Positions 1 through 8,379 of a stretch of DNA of 64,000 bases are shown piece by piece (within the stretch, counting starts at the first letter, position 1; the number at the start of each line of letters is the position of its first letter). A model generated the notes under the pieces. That model had not been told where the DNA came from, did not search any database, and worked only from the letters and a program-made list of their open reading frames with translations. The position numbers and the translations under genes are program-made. Source of the DNA: an uncultured Sulfolobales archaeon (GTDB lineage Archaea; Thermoproteota; Thermoprotei_A; Sulfolobales; NBVN01); contig CALJEN010000009.1 of NCBI GenBank assembly GCA_938073905.1, forward strand, positions 1 to 64,000. The letters are read 5' to 3'.

Positions 1-516
1 GGTGAAGAGCTGAGGTCCTACGGGTTCGAGGTGTGGTGCTCGGTCAACCTGGGAGTGAAGCTCTTCAAGAAGCTCATCGAGATGGGGGTCAGGCCGGCCG
101 GCCTCGTAGCCAGGGACGCGCTCAGGCTCGAGGCCGGATACCTCCTCTCGGGAGTGGACTTCGACGAGAGCACGACGCCCGTGGAGGCCAGGTACTGGAT
201 GGCGTACGACGTGGACAAGGAGGGCTTCGTGGGGGCCGAGGCCGCGAAGAAGAGATACCTAGAGGGGGTCGATAGGATCAGGGTCGGGTTGCGCTTCAAG
301 AAGGGCGTGAGGTTTATCCCGAGACACGGAGACCCGATAGTGTTGGGGGACAGGGAGGTGGGTCACGTGACTAGCGGAGCGTTCTCGAGCTACCTAGACA
401 GGGCGATCGCTATGGCTTACGTCTCCACTAGGTACGCCTACGTGGGCGGGACGGTGTATCTAAGAAGCCGTGGAAGGCTCTTCGAAGCTAAAATAGTCGA
501 GCCACCGTTCATATAG
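1..516 (+). CDS. gcvT: Glycine cleavage system T protein (aminomethyltransferase), C-terminal part
   Basis: The gene is cut by the window edge and reads in frame from base 1; the stop is at 514-516. GcvT transfers the methylene carbon of the aminomethyl group on lipoylated H protein to tetrahydrofolate and releases ammonia. The visible part has the family signature ARDALRLEAGY, then the TPVEA segment of the folate-binding fold, followed by the C-terminal barrel with GHVTSG near residue 118. The gcvH gene follows with no gap, which supports the assignment and suggests co-transcription. The N-terminal half and the true start are outside the window. Confidence 0.93.
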   Translation, partial: GEELRSYGFEVWCSVNLGVKLFKKLIEMGVRPAGLVARDALRLEAGYLLSGVDFDESTTPVEARYWMAYDVDKEGFVGAEAAKKRYLEGVDRIRVGLRFKKGVRFIPRHGDPIVLGDREVGHVTSGAFSSYLDRAIAMAYVSTRYAYVGGTVYLRSRGRLFEAKIVEPPFI

Positions 517-948
517 GTGGTGGTCCACGTGAGGACGGTCAAGACGAAGATCGGGGAGTACCTGGTGAGGGAGGACCTTCTCTACACGGAAACGGACGAG
601 TGGGTTCGGGTAACCGAGGACGTAGCCGTGATCGGTGTGACGGACTATGCGCAGAAGAAGCTCAAGCACATAGTGAGCGTAGAGCTCCCGGAACCGGGCA
701 GAGAGGTGAGGAAGGGGGAGGCGGTGGCGACTCTCGAGTCCGTCAAGGCGATAGCAGACGTCTACGCTCCCTTCGACGGGGTCGTGGTGGAGGCAAACGA
801 GGAGCTCGCGTCTACTCCGGACGCCATAAACAGAGACCCTTACGGCAGGGGGTGGATAGTCAAGCTTAAGGTAAGAGGGGCCCCGCCCAAGCTGATGAGC
901 CCGGACGAGTACGCGGAGTACATAAGGAAGAGAGAGGGAGCGGGCTAG
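517..948 (+). CDS. gcvH: Glycine cleavage system H protein
   Basis: This 143-residue lipoyl carrier shuttles the aminomethyl intermediate between the P, T and L proteins. The lipoylation site is seen as ESVKA (lysine near residue 75), preceded by the DEWVRV and GVTDYAQ segments typical of GcvH and followed by the NRDPYGRGW tail motif. The GTG at 517 directly abuts the gcvT stop. A later GTG at 529, which has GGTGGT just upstream, is an equally plausible start and would trim four residues. The length and domain are complete. Neighbouring gcvT makes the pathway role secure; gcvP and lpd are not in the window. Confidence 0.95.
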   Translation: MVVHVRTVKTKIGEYLVREDLLYTETDEWVRVTEDVAVIGVTDYAQKKLKHIVSVELPEPGREVRKGEAVATLESVKAIADVYAPFDGVVVEANEELASTPDAINRDPYGRGWIVKLKVRGAPPKLMSPDEYAEYIRKREGAG

Positions 949-952
949 GCTC

Positions 953-1453
953 ATGGCCCTACCCAGACTATCCATGCCTCCGAGAATCAAGGTCATGGAG
1001 GCCCTGGGAGCACTCGCCGACGAGAGAGTCGAGAGGACCCAAGGCAACTTTTTCAGGGTGGTCTCCTCCGACGGTTCCCGGACGTACAGAGTATACGTCG
1101 AGGATTTGGGGGGCGGGAGGCTTCGGGTCTGCAGCACCGATAACGGAACGGTCTACAGAGGGTACGCGGGCTACCCGATACTCTCGGCAATGATGTTGCT
1201 CGGGTACCTACGCAGAGACCCAGATGTGGAGAGGGCTCTCGCGGGGATCCCCTGGAGGAGGCTCAACGAGGAGCTGAAGAGGTACTCCCTGGTGGAGTCC
1301 GAGGTGCTTAGGATGGTCTCATCCAGGGGAGTGAGACCCGAGAGGGTTAGGGCTATCGTTGAGAACACGATGGCGGACCTCGGGAGATTCTCCCTGCTCT
1401 ACGAGCCGTCGCTGTGCGGTGCTGTCGGTGAAGAGGGAGAGGATTCTGATTGA
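953..1453 (+). CDS. Conserved-looking hypothetical protein (166 aa)
   Basis: I do not recognise the family. The ATG at 953 lies 4 nt after gcvH, so it is probably in the same transcript. The product is soluble, mixed alpha/beta in character, with an N-terminal basic helix (PRIKVMEALGALADER), a central strand-rich part (residues 30-65) and helical C-terminal half. No signal peptide, membrane segment or metal motif is visible. Its 3' end overlaps the next gene by about 35 nt, so the two are likely translationally coupled. A role linked to glycine cleavage or lipoylation is only an inference from position. Confidence 0.75.
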   Translation: MALPRLSMPPRIKVMEALGALADERVERTQGNFFRVVSSDGSRTYRVYVEDLGGGRLRVCSTDNGTVYRGYAGYPILSAMMLLGYLRRDPDVERALAGIPWRRLNEELKRYSLVESEVLRMVSSRGVRPERVRAIVENTMADLGRFSLLYEPSLCGAVGEEGEDSD

Positions 1454-1862
1454 GCGTGGCCTCAGCAGCCTACTAGACCTCTACCTGGGGTACAAGCTCA
1501 AGATAATGGAGTACAACGAGAGGATAAGGAGTAGCGGGTACTACGTAAAGCCTATGCACGTCACCTACAAGAAGGACAGCAGCGGGAGGAAGCTGAAGTA
1601 CGTCTACTTCGGGAGGTACTGGTACAGGCTCTCCAGAAAGAGGGGAAGGGTGGTCTGGGCGTACCTGGGCAAGGAGAAGCCTGAGCCCTCTCTGCCGGAC
1701 CCGCCGCCGAACCCGTTTGAGGGAGTGTCAGTGATAGTGGTCGACGATGAGAACGTAGAGGTGAAGAGCGAGACTCTACAGCTCCTCGCGAGGATAGAGC
1801 AATCGATGGGTCAGCCCGGAGTCTTCACGAAGCTCTTACTCGAGAACGCCGGTAGCGGGTAG
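1419..1862 (+). CDS. Hypothetical basic protein overlapping the upstream gene
   Basis: The open frame extends further upstream, but residues coded before 1419 lie wholly inside the preceding gene and look non-native. GTG codons at 1419 and 1428 are the likely starts (147 or 144 aa). The N-terminal half is basic and rich in Tyr (motifs YYVKPMHVTY, YVYFGRYWYRL), which could suit nucleic-acid binding. The middle is a Pro-rich linker (LPDPPPNPF), followed by an acidic strand and a helical tail. The family is not recognised. The overlap with the upstream gene suggests a coupled pair downstream of gcvTH. Confidence 0.65.
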   Translation: MLSVKRERILIERGLSSLLDLYLGYKLKIMEYNERIRSSGYYVKPMHVTYKKDSSGRKLKYVYFGRYWYRLSRKRGRVVWAYLGKEKPEPSLPDPPPNPFEGVSVIVVDDENVEVKSETLQLLARIEQSMGQPGVFTKLLLENAGSG

Positions 1863-1897
1863 GGGTGCGGCCCAGCTTCCCGGAGCCGGGAACGCTT

Positions 1898-2413
1898 CTA
1901 GAGCCCGCTGCTCGCGCACCCCTGCTGCTCCGCCTCGCGCGACACGTGGTCGACCGAGTCTAAAGGTATGTATGTAAGCCCGCGGCGCTCCACATGCGAG
2001 ACCATCCTCTTGACGGTCCTGGACACGTCGTTCCTGCTCTTCACCTCGTCCAGCGTGAACCAGCCTATCCCGGACGCGTCACCACCGACCCTAGGGGTTC
2101 CGCGAACGGAGTTTTGGTCGAAGAGCACGTCGACTATGAGGTAGTGGTACCTGACCCTCCCGCTCCCGTCGAGCACGATGTTGTTTAACACCCAGAGGAT
2201 CCCCAGGGGCTCGGCCTCCAGCCCCGTCTCTTCCCTGAGCTCCCTCCGCGCTGCCTCAGCAAGCCCCTCGCCCGGCTCTATCACTCCCCCGGGGAGGGAC
2301 CACTTCCCAGCTCCCGGCGGACAGCCCCTTCTGATCAAGAGAAGCCTGTCGTCCTTCAATAGCACCGCCGCGACCGCTGCTACCGCGTAGGGCGGGTACT
2401 CCCGCACTCTCAC
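1898..2413 (-). CDS. Nudix hydrolase
   Basis: This 171-residue protein carries a complete Nudix box: GGVIEPGEGLAEAARRELRE, then ETGLE (about residues 41-65), with the Mg-binding REXXEE core. Nudix enzymes cleave nucleoside diphosphates linked to another group X. The substrate cannot be read from sequence; ADP-ribose or oxidised nucleotides are common for this size class. It converges on the unknown gene ending at 1862, with 35 nt between stops. The start is the GTG/ATG region at 2413, which fits the usual short N-terminal strand before the AVLLKDDRLLLI segment. Confidence 0.9.
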   Translation of the reverse strand: MRVREYPPYAVAAVAAVLLKDDRLLLIRRGCPPGAGKWSLPGGVIEPGEGLAEAARRELREETGLEAEPLGILWVLNNIVLDGSGRVRYHYLIVDVLFDQNSVRGTPRVGGDASGIGWFTLDEVKSRNDVSRTVKRMVSHVERRGLTYIPLDSVDHVSREAEQQGCASSGL

Positions 2414-2542
2414 ACCATAGGTACTATCGGGAGTGGGTAAACAAGCACACTCCGCTGGTCGCTCCAGAGCGCCGAAACTCCCGCCGAGGCCCGGTGCTAT
2501 GCGAGTTCTTAACCTCTACCGCGAGGGTGCGAGGGTAGGCGC

Positions 2543-4414
2543 GTGTGCCCAGACCCCTTCGAGAAGCTGGAAGATCTCAAAGATCCTAGCGTAGTGGAGT
2601 GGGCCCTGTCGGAGAGCAGGAAGTGCGTGGAGAGCCTTAGGCCCCTCAGTGACGCCATATACGAGAAGGCCCTCTCCTACTACTCCATCCCGATAGTCTA
2701 CAACGTTAAGAGGAGCCCCGCTGGAGTATTCTACATGAAGAGAGATCTCTCCTACGCTATATACCTGGACCCCGGTGGTGAGGTTCGCAAGCTGGTGGAC
2801 AGTCGCGACCTGGGCGAGGGAGCGGTGATTCACAACTACTATCCGGACCGCGACGGCAGGTTCCTGGCCTACTTCTACACTGAGAGGGGGGCCGACGTCG
2901 GGGAGCTCGTCGTTCTCGACCTCGGGAGCATGGAGGTCGTCGACAAGATCGGGGGGAGCGTGTCGGACGTGGTGTTCCTCGGGGGAGGGGCGTTCTACTA
3001 CTCCAGGCTCTTCAGGGAGGAGAGGTGCCCGGACGGAGTGGAACCCCCCTGCGAGCGCGTGTTCTACAGGGAGGGAGGCGGGGACGAGCTCGTCTTCGGG
3101 AGCGGGTTGCCGCGCAATTACTTCGTAGGGCTGGCGCCGTCGACGGACTACAGGAAGATGATGGTGAGGGTCAGCTACGGCTGGACGAGGGACGTCCTCT
3201 ACGCGGGCCCGATAGGGGACCCCGGCAGATGGAGTAGGATACTAGAAGGGGGCTTTAGGGCGACGTTCATAGACTCCCTAAACGGGGACTACCTCGTCGT
3301 AGCTTACGACCTCCGGGGCTATGGGAGGATAGTCCGCGTCACCGACGGGGGTGAGACGGTCGAGCTCGTTCCCGAGCGGGACGAGGTCCTACAGGACGCG
3401 GTGCTCGTGAGCAGACGCGTCGTGGCGTCCTACCTCAGGGACGCGTCGTCGCTAATTAGGGTCTTCGACCTGGGCGGTAGGCTGACCGAGGAGATCCTCT
3501 TCGAGGAGCCCGCGAGCGTCTCGAGGATGTACTCGTACGGTAGCGGCGGCTTCTTGGAGGTCAGCTACTTCACGAAGCCCTACGAGATCCTGGAGCTCGG
3601 GGAGCTTGGCGGGAGGCTGGGGCTCGCGAAGTACGCGGAGCACGCGAGAGTCTCGGAGGCCCGGGTCCACGAGGGGTTCGCCGAGTCTTACGATGGCACC
3701 AGGGTGCACTACTTCTGGATAAAGAGCCCTAGGGGTGCCAGAGCCGCCGTGCTCTACGGCTACGGGGGCTTCGCGGTGGCTCTCACTCCCTCGTTTAGGC
3801 CGTGGATCCCCCTCCTCCTGGACCTGGGTGTAGACGTCGTGGTGGTCAACCTTAGGGGAGGCTCCGAGTACGGCGAGGAGTGGCACAGGGCCGGCATGCG
3901 TGAGAGGAAGGTCAACGTCTTCCGCGACTACATAGCGGTGGCCGAACTGTTCAAGTCCATGGGCTACGACGTGGCTGGGTTGGGGAGGAGCAACGGCGGG
4001 CTCCTGGTGGGTGCCGTGATCACCATGAGGCCGGACCTCCTCAGGGCAGCGGCTATAGGCTACCCAGTGCTGGACATGCTCAAGTTCCACAAACTGTACA
4101 TAGGCGCCGCGTGGATCACCGAGTACGGAGATCCAGACGACCCGAGAGACAGGGAATATCTTCTGGGCTACTCTCCCTACCACAACATCAGGGAGGGGGT
4201 CAGGTACCCGCCGGCGATGGTGTTCACCGGGCTCTACGACGATAGAGTGCACCCGGCGCACGCTCTCAAGTTCTACGCGAGGATGTCGAGGTACGGCAAC
4301 GAGGTGTGCCTCAGGCTCGAGACGGCGTCCGGCCACGCCGGCTCGTCCCCGAGCGTGCTCGCCAGAGAGATGGCAGACGTGTCCGCCTTCCTGGTGAAGC
4401 ACCTCGGGGTCTAG
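2543..4414 (+). CDS. Prolyl oligopeptidase family serine peptidase (S9)
   Basis: The 623-residue protein has an N-terminal seven-bladed beta-propeller region (about residues 60-370) and a C-terminal alpha/beta hydrolase. The catalytic serine is in GRSNGG (Ser483), the acid in YDDRV (Asp566 or 567) and the histidine in SGHAG (His598). The oxyanion-side GGFA and RGGSEYG motifs of S9A enzymes are also present. It lacks a signal peptide, so it probably cleaves short cytosolic peptides after Pro. A TATA-like CTTAAC lies about 35 nt upstream of the GTG start. The next gene is another peptidase, which suggests a peptide-catabolism pair. Confidence 0.93.
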   Translation: MCPDPFEKLEDLKDPSVVEWALSESRKCVESLRPLSDAIYEKALSYYSIPIVYNVKRSPAGVFYMKRDLSYAIYLDPGGEVRKLVDSRDLGEGAVIHNYYPDRDGRFLAYFYTERGADVGELVVLDLGSMEVVDKIGGSVSDVVFLGGGAFYYSRLFREERCPDGVEPPCERVFYREGGGDELVFGSGLPRNYFVGLAPSTDYRKMMVRVSYGWTRDVLYAGPIGDPGRWSRILEGGFRATFIDSLNGDYLVVAYDLRGYGRIVRVTDGGETVELVPERDEVLQDAVLVSRRVVASYLRDASSLIRVFDLGGRLTEEILFEEPASVSRMYSYGSGGFLEVSYFTKPYEILELGELGGRLGLAKYAEHARVSEARVHEGFAESYDGTRVHYFWIKSPRGARAAVLYGYGGFAVALTPSFRPWIPLLLDLGVDVVVVNLRGGSEYGEEWHRAGMRERKVNVFRDYIAVAELFKSMGYDVAGLGRSNGGLLVGAVITMRPDLLRAAAIGYPVLDMLKFHKLYIGAAWITEYGDPDDPRDREYLLGYSPYHNIREGVRYPPAMVFTGLYDDRVHPAHALKFYARMSRYGNEVCLRLETASGHAGSSPSVLAREMADVSAFLVKHLGV

Positions 4415-4473
4415 AGGTCTTCGACGAGCGGCCGACGCTTACCCGCGGGGACCCGGTCGAGGGCCGATCGCCC

Positions 4474-4484
4474 GGGCTTTTTTG
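4474..4484 (+). promoter_or_regulatory. T-rich TATA-like element or terminator between the two peptidase genes
   Basis: GGGCTTTTTTG lies 60 nt after the S9 peptidase stop and about 27 nt before the GTG of the M14 peptidase. The T-run could terminate the upstream transcript and also act as an A-box for a leaderless downstream mRNA. Both readings are inferences from spacing. Confidence 0.4.
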
Positions 4485-4507
4485 CTCCTCGCTTAAGGCT
4501 CCTCGGG

Positions 4508-7078
4508 GTGACTCAACTCGTGAAGCGCATCACTTCCCCCGAGGAGTTCTCCGGGTTCAGGATAGGCGAGGACAGGAAGCTGGCGCGCTGGGACAGAATC
4601 GTGGAGTACTTCAGGGTCGTGGCATCCGAGTCTGATAGAGTCGTGGTCGAGGAGGTCGGGAAGACCACCGAGGGCAATCCGTTTATAGTGGCCTACGTCT
4701 CGTCCCCTGAGAACCTGGCTAGGCTGGAGGAGATCAGGAGGATCTCGTGCGCTCTGGCCAATCCCGACTCCCTGCCCAGTCCGGAGGAGGCTGAGAGGCT
4801 CGCCGATTCCGGGAGAGCCGTCGTCGTGGTGACGAACAGCATGCACTCGACGGAGGTCGGAGGTACCCAGATGTCCGTCGAGCTCCTCTACAGGCTCGCG
4901 TCCTCGAACGACCCAGAGGTGCTCGAGATTCTAAGGGAGGTGGTCATCGTACTGATACCGTCCCAGAACCCGGACGGGCAGATCGCGGTCGTCGACTGGT
5001 ACTACAAGACCCTGGGGACGGAGCATGAGGGGACCGGCCTGCCGTGGCTCTACCACAAGTACTGCGGTCACGACAACAACCGGGACGCGTACGCTCTGAA
5101 CCTCGTCGAGAGCCAGCACATGGCCAAGATCGTCTACAGAGAGTGGTGCCCCCAGGTGTACATAGACCACCACCAGATGGGCTCCTACGGGGCCAGGTTC
5201 TTCTTGTCCCCGGAGATGGACCCTATATACCCCGAGGTCGATCCGCTCGTCTGGAGGGAGACTCAGTTCCTCGGGATGTTCGCGGCCGCGAGACTCGAGA
5301 AGGAGGGAGTGAGCGGCGTCGAGACCGGAGCTCCCTTCACTCCGGACTTCATATCCGCGTTCCAGACCCTCGCCTACACCATGAACATCGTGGGGATACT
5401 GACGGAGTCCGCCTCGGCGAGGATAGCCACCCCGATATTCGTGGACCCGCACCAGCTCAAGGGCTATGGAAGGGGCAGGCTGTCGGATAAGCCCTACATG
5501 AACTACCCGAACCCGTGGAAGGGCGGATGGTGGAGACTGTCCGACATCGTGAGACAGCAGCTCTCGTCTACGATGGCCATTCTCTCAGCGGTAGCCAAGC
5601 TCAGGCGCGAGTTCCTGAGGAACATGTACGTAAAGGCGAGGAGGAGCGTCGAGAGGGGCCTCAGCGAGCCTCCCCACGCTTTCCTCCTCCCCAGGGAGCA
5701 GCACGATCCGCTAACGCTCCTGAAGCTCATTGATATACTCCTGAAGCTCGGCGTGAAGGTGTACGAGGCCGCCGAGCCGGTGAAGGTGGGAGTAGCGACC
5801 TACCCGGCGGGCGCGTTCGTAGTCCCGCTGGCGCAGCCCAGGAGGGCTCTGGTCAAGAAGCTGCTGGACAGGTTCCTCTACCCGGACGACGAGACCACCC
5901 GCGACAAGGAGGGCAAGCCCATAAGACCATACGACATAGCCACGGACACGCTGGCGGAGTTCATGGGAGTGTCCGCAGTGAGGATCGACGAGCCCCTCGC
6001 GGTGAGCCTGAGGCCGGTCGAGGAGGTACTTCGGGTCCCGCCCAGCTTCGGCGACTCGGAGTACTACGTTCTGGACCCGAGGCTCAACGACACGTACTAC
6101 GCGGTGAACAGGGTCCTCGCTACCGGTAGCGAAGTGCTGAGAGCCTTCGAGCCCCTCGAGGTCGGCGGAGCCCGCCTGCCCCCCGGAGCGTTCGTAGTCC
6201 GCAGGAGCGAGAGCTCCGCGAAGGCCCTGAAGGAGGCAGCCGGCGAGAGGGGGGTCCCGGTCTTCGAGCTCGGCGAGCTGCCCCAGGTCAAGCTGGCGGA
6301 GGTCAAGATCGCGAGGATCGGCGTCTACGAGAGGTATTACGGCGGCAACATGGAGGGCGGCTGGGTGAGGTACGTCCTAGACGCGTACGGCTTCCCCTAC
6401 GTCGAGCTGAGAGACGAGCAGGTGAAGTCGGGGAAGCTCCACGAGCTCGTCGACGTGGTCGTGTTCCCGTCCGACCCGCTGCCGTTCCTAACCGGCGAGA
6501 ACATCGAGGAGGAGCTTTCGAAGAGGTGGGGGAGGCCCGTGAAGCTGCCTCCCTACCCGCCGGAGTACAGGAGCGGCTTCGGCAAGGAGGGCGTAGAGAA
6601 GCTCAAGAGCTTCGCCGAGGGGGGCGGTACCGTGGTGACCATGGGGGAGTCGGTCGAGCTCCTGACCAAGGGGTTCGGGCTACCGCTGAGGGATGTCAGC
6701 GAGGACCTGAAGGACCCGAGGCAGTACTTCTGCCCCGGCTCCACACTGAGGATCCTAGTCGACGCAAGCCAACCGCTGGGCTTCGGGATGCCCAGGCAGG
6801 CTTTCGCCATGTTCGTGGATAGGCCGGTGCTAGAGGTGGTCCCGTCCCACGCCAACGAGAAGTTCAGGGTCGTGGCCAGGTTCCCGGAGCGGGACGTCCT
6901 GCAGAGCGGGTGGCTGATCGGGGAGGGCTTCCTTAGCCGGAAGCCGGCGCTGCTGGAGATCGAAGTGGGGAAGGGGAGGGCGGTGGCGTACGCCTATAGA
7001 CCGGTGTTCAGGGCCCAGACTCACGGGACCTTCAAGACGTTCTTCAACGCCCTCTACTCTTACCGGGGAGCGGGGTAG
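4508..7078 (+). CDS. M14-family zinc carboxypeptidase, large form (856 aa)
   Basis: The N-terminal third is an M14 domain: the HXXE zinc motif is His113-Ser-Thr-Glu116, the third ligand lies in YIDHHQ (His221/222), and NNRD (190-193) matches the substrate-carboxylate-binding Asn-Arg pair. About 500 further residues follow with no recognised domain, containing a late segment with FAEGGGTVV that resembles a class-I glutamine-amidotransferase-like fold. No signal peptide is visible. A T-run 27 nt before the GTG (4478-4484) may serve as a TATA box, giving a leaderless transcript. The gene follows the S9 peptidase in the same direction. Confidence 0.9.
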   Translation: MTQLVKRITSPEEFSGFRIGEDRKLARWDRIVEYFRVVASESDRVVVEEVGKTTEGNPFIVAYVSSPENLARLEEIRRISCALANPDSLPSPEEAERLADSGRAVVVVTNSMHSTEVGGTQMSVELLYRLASSNDPEVLEILREVVIVLIPSQNPDGQIAVVDWYYKTLGTEHEGTGLPWLYHKYCGHDNNRDAYALNLVESQHMAKIVYREWCPQVYIDHHQMGSYGARFFLSPEMDPIYPEVDPLVWRETQFLGMFAAARLEKEGVSGVETGAPFTPDFISAFQTLAYTMNIVGILTESASARIATPIFVDPHQLKGYGRGRLSDKPYMNYPNPWKGGWWRLSDIVRQQLSSTMAILSAVAKLRREFLRNMYVKARRSVERGLSEPPHAFLLPREQHDPLTLLKLIDILLKLGVKVYEAAEPVKVGVATYPAGAFVVPLAQPRRALVKKLLDRFLYPDDETTRDKEGKPIRPYDIATDTLAEFMGVSAVRIDEPLAVSLRPVEEVLRVPPSFGDSEYYVLDPRLNDTYYAVNRVLATGSEVLRAFEPLEVGGARLPPGAFVVRRSESSAKALKEAAGERGVPVFELGELPQVKLAEVKIARIGVYERYYGGNMEGGWVRYVLDAYGFPYVELRDEQVKSGKLHELVDVVVFPSDPLPFLTGENIEEELSKRWGRPVKLPPYPPEYRSGFGKEGVEKLKSFAEGGGTVVTMGESVELLTKGFGLPLRDVSEDLKDPRQYFCPGSTLRILVDASQPLGFGMPRQAFAMFVDRPVLEVVPSHANEKFRVVARFPERDVLQSGWLIGEGFLSRKPALLEIEVGKGRAVAYAYRPVFRAQTHGTFKTFFNALYSYRGAG

Positions 7079-7098
7079 CCCGGAGCCCGTGCGAGGAG

Positions 7099-7106
7099 TA
7101 TTTTAC
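7099..7106 (+). promoter_or_regulatory. TATA-like box for tRNA-Arg
   Basis: TATTTTAC sits in an otherwise GC-rich spacer about 29 nt upstream of the first base of the tRNA, the spacing expected for an archaeal TBP site. Confidence 0.5.
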
Positions 7107-7130
7107 TGGTCGATGCCCTAGAAGCTCTTG

Positions 7131-7209
<79 letters not shown>

Positions 7210-7340
7210 TCTCCGGGCTCGGAACCTCGCCGTTTTGACGGACGCGGCTAACCACTCCTATGCGTTGAAAGACGCGAACGTTAGGCGCTGGCACGAAAAC
7301 GCTGTCCACGTAAGCCTGCTGTTTGGGGCATTTGGGAAAG

Positions 7341-7350
7341 CTAATTTAGG
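7341..7350 (+). promoter_or_regulatory. TATA-like box for the glycosyltransferase
   Basis: CTAATTTAGG lies about 32 nt before the GTG at 7378, consistent with an archaeal promoter giving a very short or absent leader. Confidence 0.45.
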
Positions 7351-7377
7351 GCTTATCCCATCAAAATCGGGGGTTGA

Positions 7378-8217
7378 GTGATTGAAGAGCGCGTGAGGAC
7401 TATGGCTCCGAGAATCTTGGCCGTGATACCGACTCTAGCAGACGACCCCACGGAGACGATAGAGAGCTTAATGAGGCAGACGGTCGGGGTTTCGAAAATC
7501 CTCGTCGCGGTGGGTTCGAGGGTGCTATACCAAAAGCTCGTTCAAAAATACGCTCACGCCGCAGAGCGCGTCGAATTCGTTTACGTTAAACCAAACCTTC
7601 GAGACCCTCTCGGAAAAAGAGTTGCCGCGAAGCTCAATCGTGCCCTTTCCAAAGTTCGCTTAGAGATGTACGATTATCTATTAAGAGTAGACGCAGACAC
7701 AATATTGCCAGAATCATTTATAGAGGAGAACTTGAAGGCGGACGCCGATTGTGTTGGTATGTCAGGTTGCACCATGCTATTAAAAATGGACTCTTTCATC
7801 AAAATTTTTGGCGGTCGCTTCGCTGAAGTGGGGGCTGAGGATACCTACACAGTAGTGAAACTTCTTATTGAAGGACGCAGTGTAAAGCCCCGGGCGCTGC
7901 CGCCAAAGCTTAAAAGGAGGGGCGGCGCTCACCACTCGTGGAGGTACTTCTTTGACAGAGGAGTGGAAAGGTACAGGCTTGGCTACGAGCCGGTCCACGT
8001 CATCGGGTCCGTGCTCCATGACATTAGGAACCTGTTCACTATAATTGGGTATGCGGCTGCCCTACTGAGAGGGATGAAACGTTACGACACGGCATACTGG
8101 GTCTTCAGAGCTCAATTAAAGAGCTTAGTCCGTGGAAAGAGGGACTGGATGGAGGAGCTGGGCCTAATGAGGTTGGCGTCGATCTCGGGAAACCGCCGAC
8201 CCCGAGAAGAAATCTGA
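7378..8217 (+). CDS. Family-2-like glycosyltransferase
   Basis: The 279-residue protein has a GT-A fold pattern: N-terminal ILAVIPTLADD strand, then a central DADT motif near residue 105 (the metal and nucleotide-sugar binding DXD), followed by GAEDT near residue 158 as the likely catalytic acidic site. A weak hydrophobic segment (IIGYAAALL) occurs near residue 225. It probably adds a sugar to a lipid- or protein-linked surface glycan. Base composition is clearly lower in GC than the flanks, with AAA and ATT codons that neighbours avoid, so transfer into the site beside tRNA-Arg is plausible. Acceptor and sugar are unknown. Confidence 0.75.
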   Translation: MIEERVRTMAPRILAVIPTLADDPTETIESLMRQTVGVSKILVAVGSRVLYQKLVQKYAHAAERVEFVYVKPNLRDPLGKRVAAKLNRALSKVRLEMYDYLLRVDADTILPESFIEENLKADADCVGMSGCTMLLKMDSFIKIFGGRFAEVGAEDTYTVVKLLIEGRSVKPRALPPKLKRRGGAHHSWRYFFDRGVERYRLGYEPVHVIGSVLHDIRNLFTIIGYAAALLRGMKRYDTAYWVFRAQLKSLVRGKRDWMEELGLMRLASISGNRRPREEI

Positions 8218-8339
8218 AGATCGAGTTAAGGTGTTTACCGGAAGATGCCGAGAGCTCACTAAAGCAGAGGGACTCGGGCGCCCCTCGAGCGGGAGCTCGG
8301 GGCGCCGGAGCGCGACACCGGGGAGACCGGGCCTCCGGC

Positions 8340-8347
8340 GATATATG
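8340..8347 (+). promoter_or_regulatory. TATA box of the ABC operon
   Basis: GATATATG in a GC-rich context about 36 nt before the GTG of the first permease. No other promoter-like element is seen inside the four-gene operon. Confidence 0.5.
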
Positions 8348-8379
8348 TCCGCGGCTTCCCAACTCCTCGGGGCGTTTGC

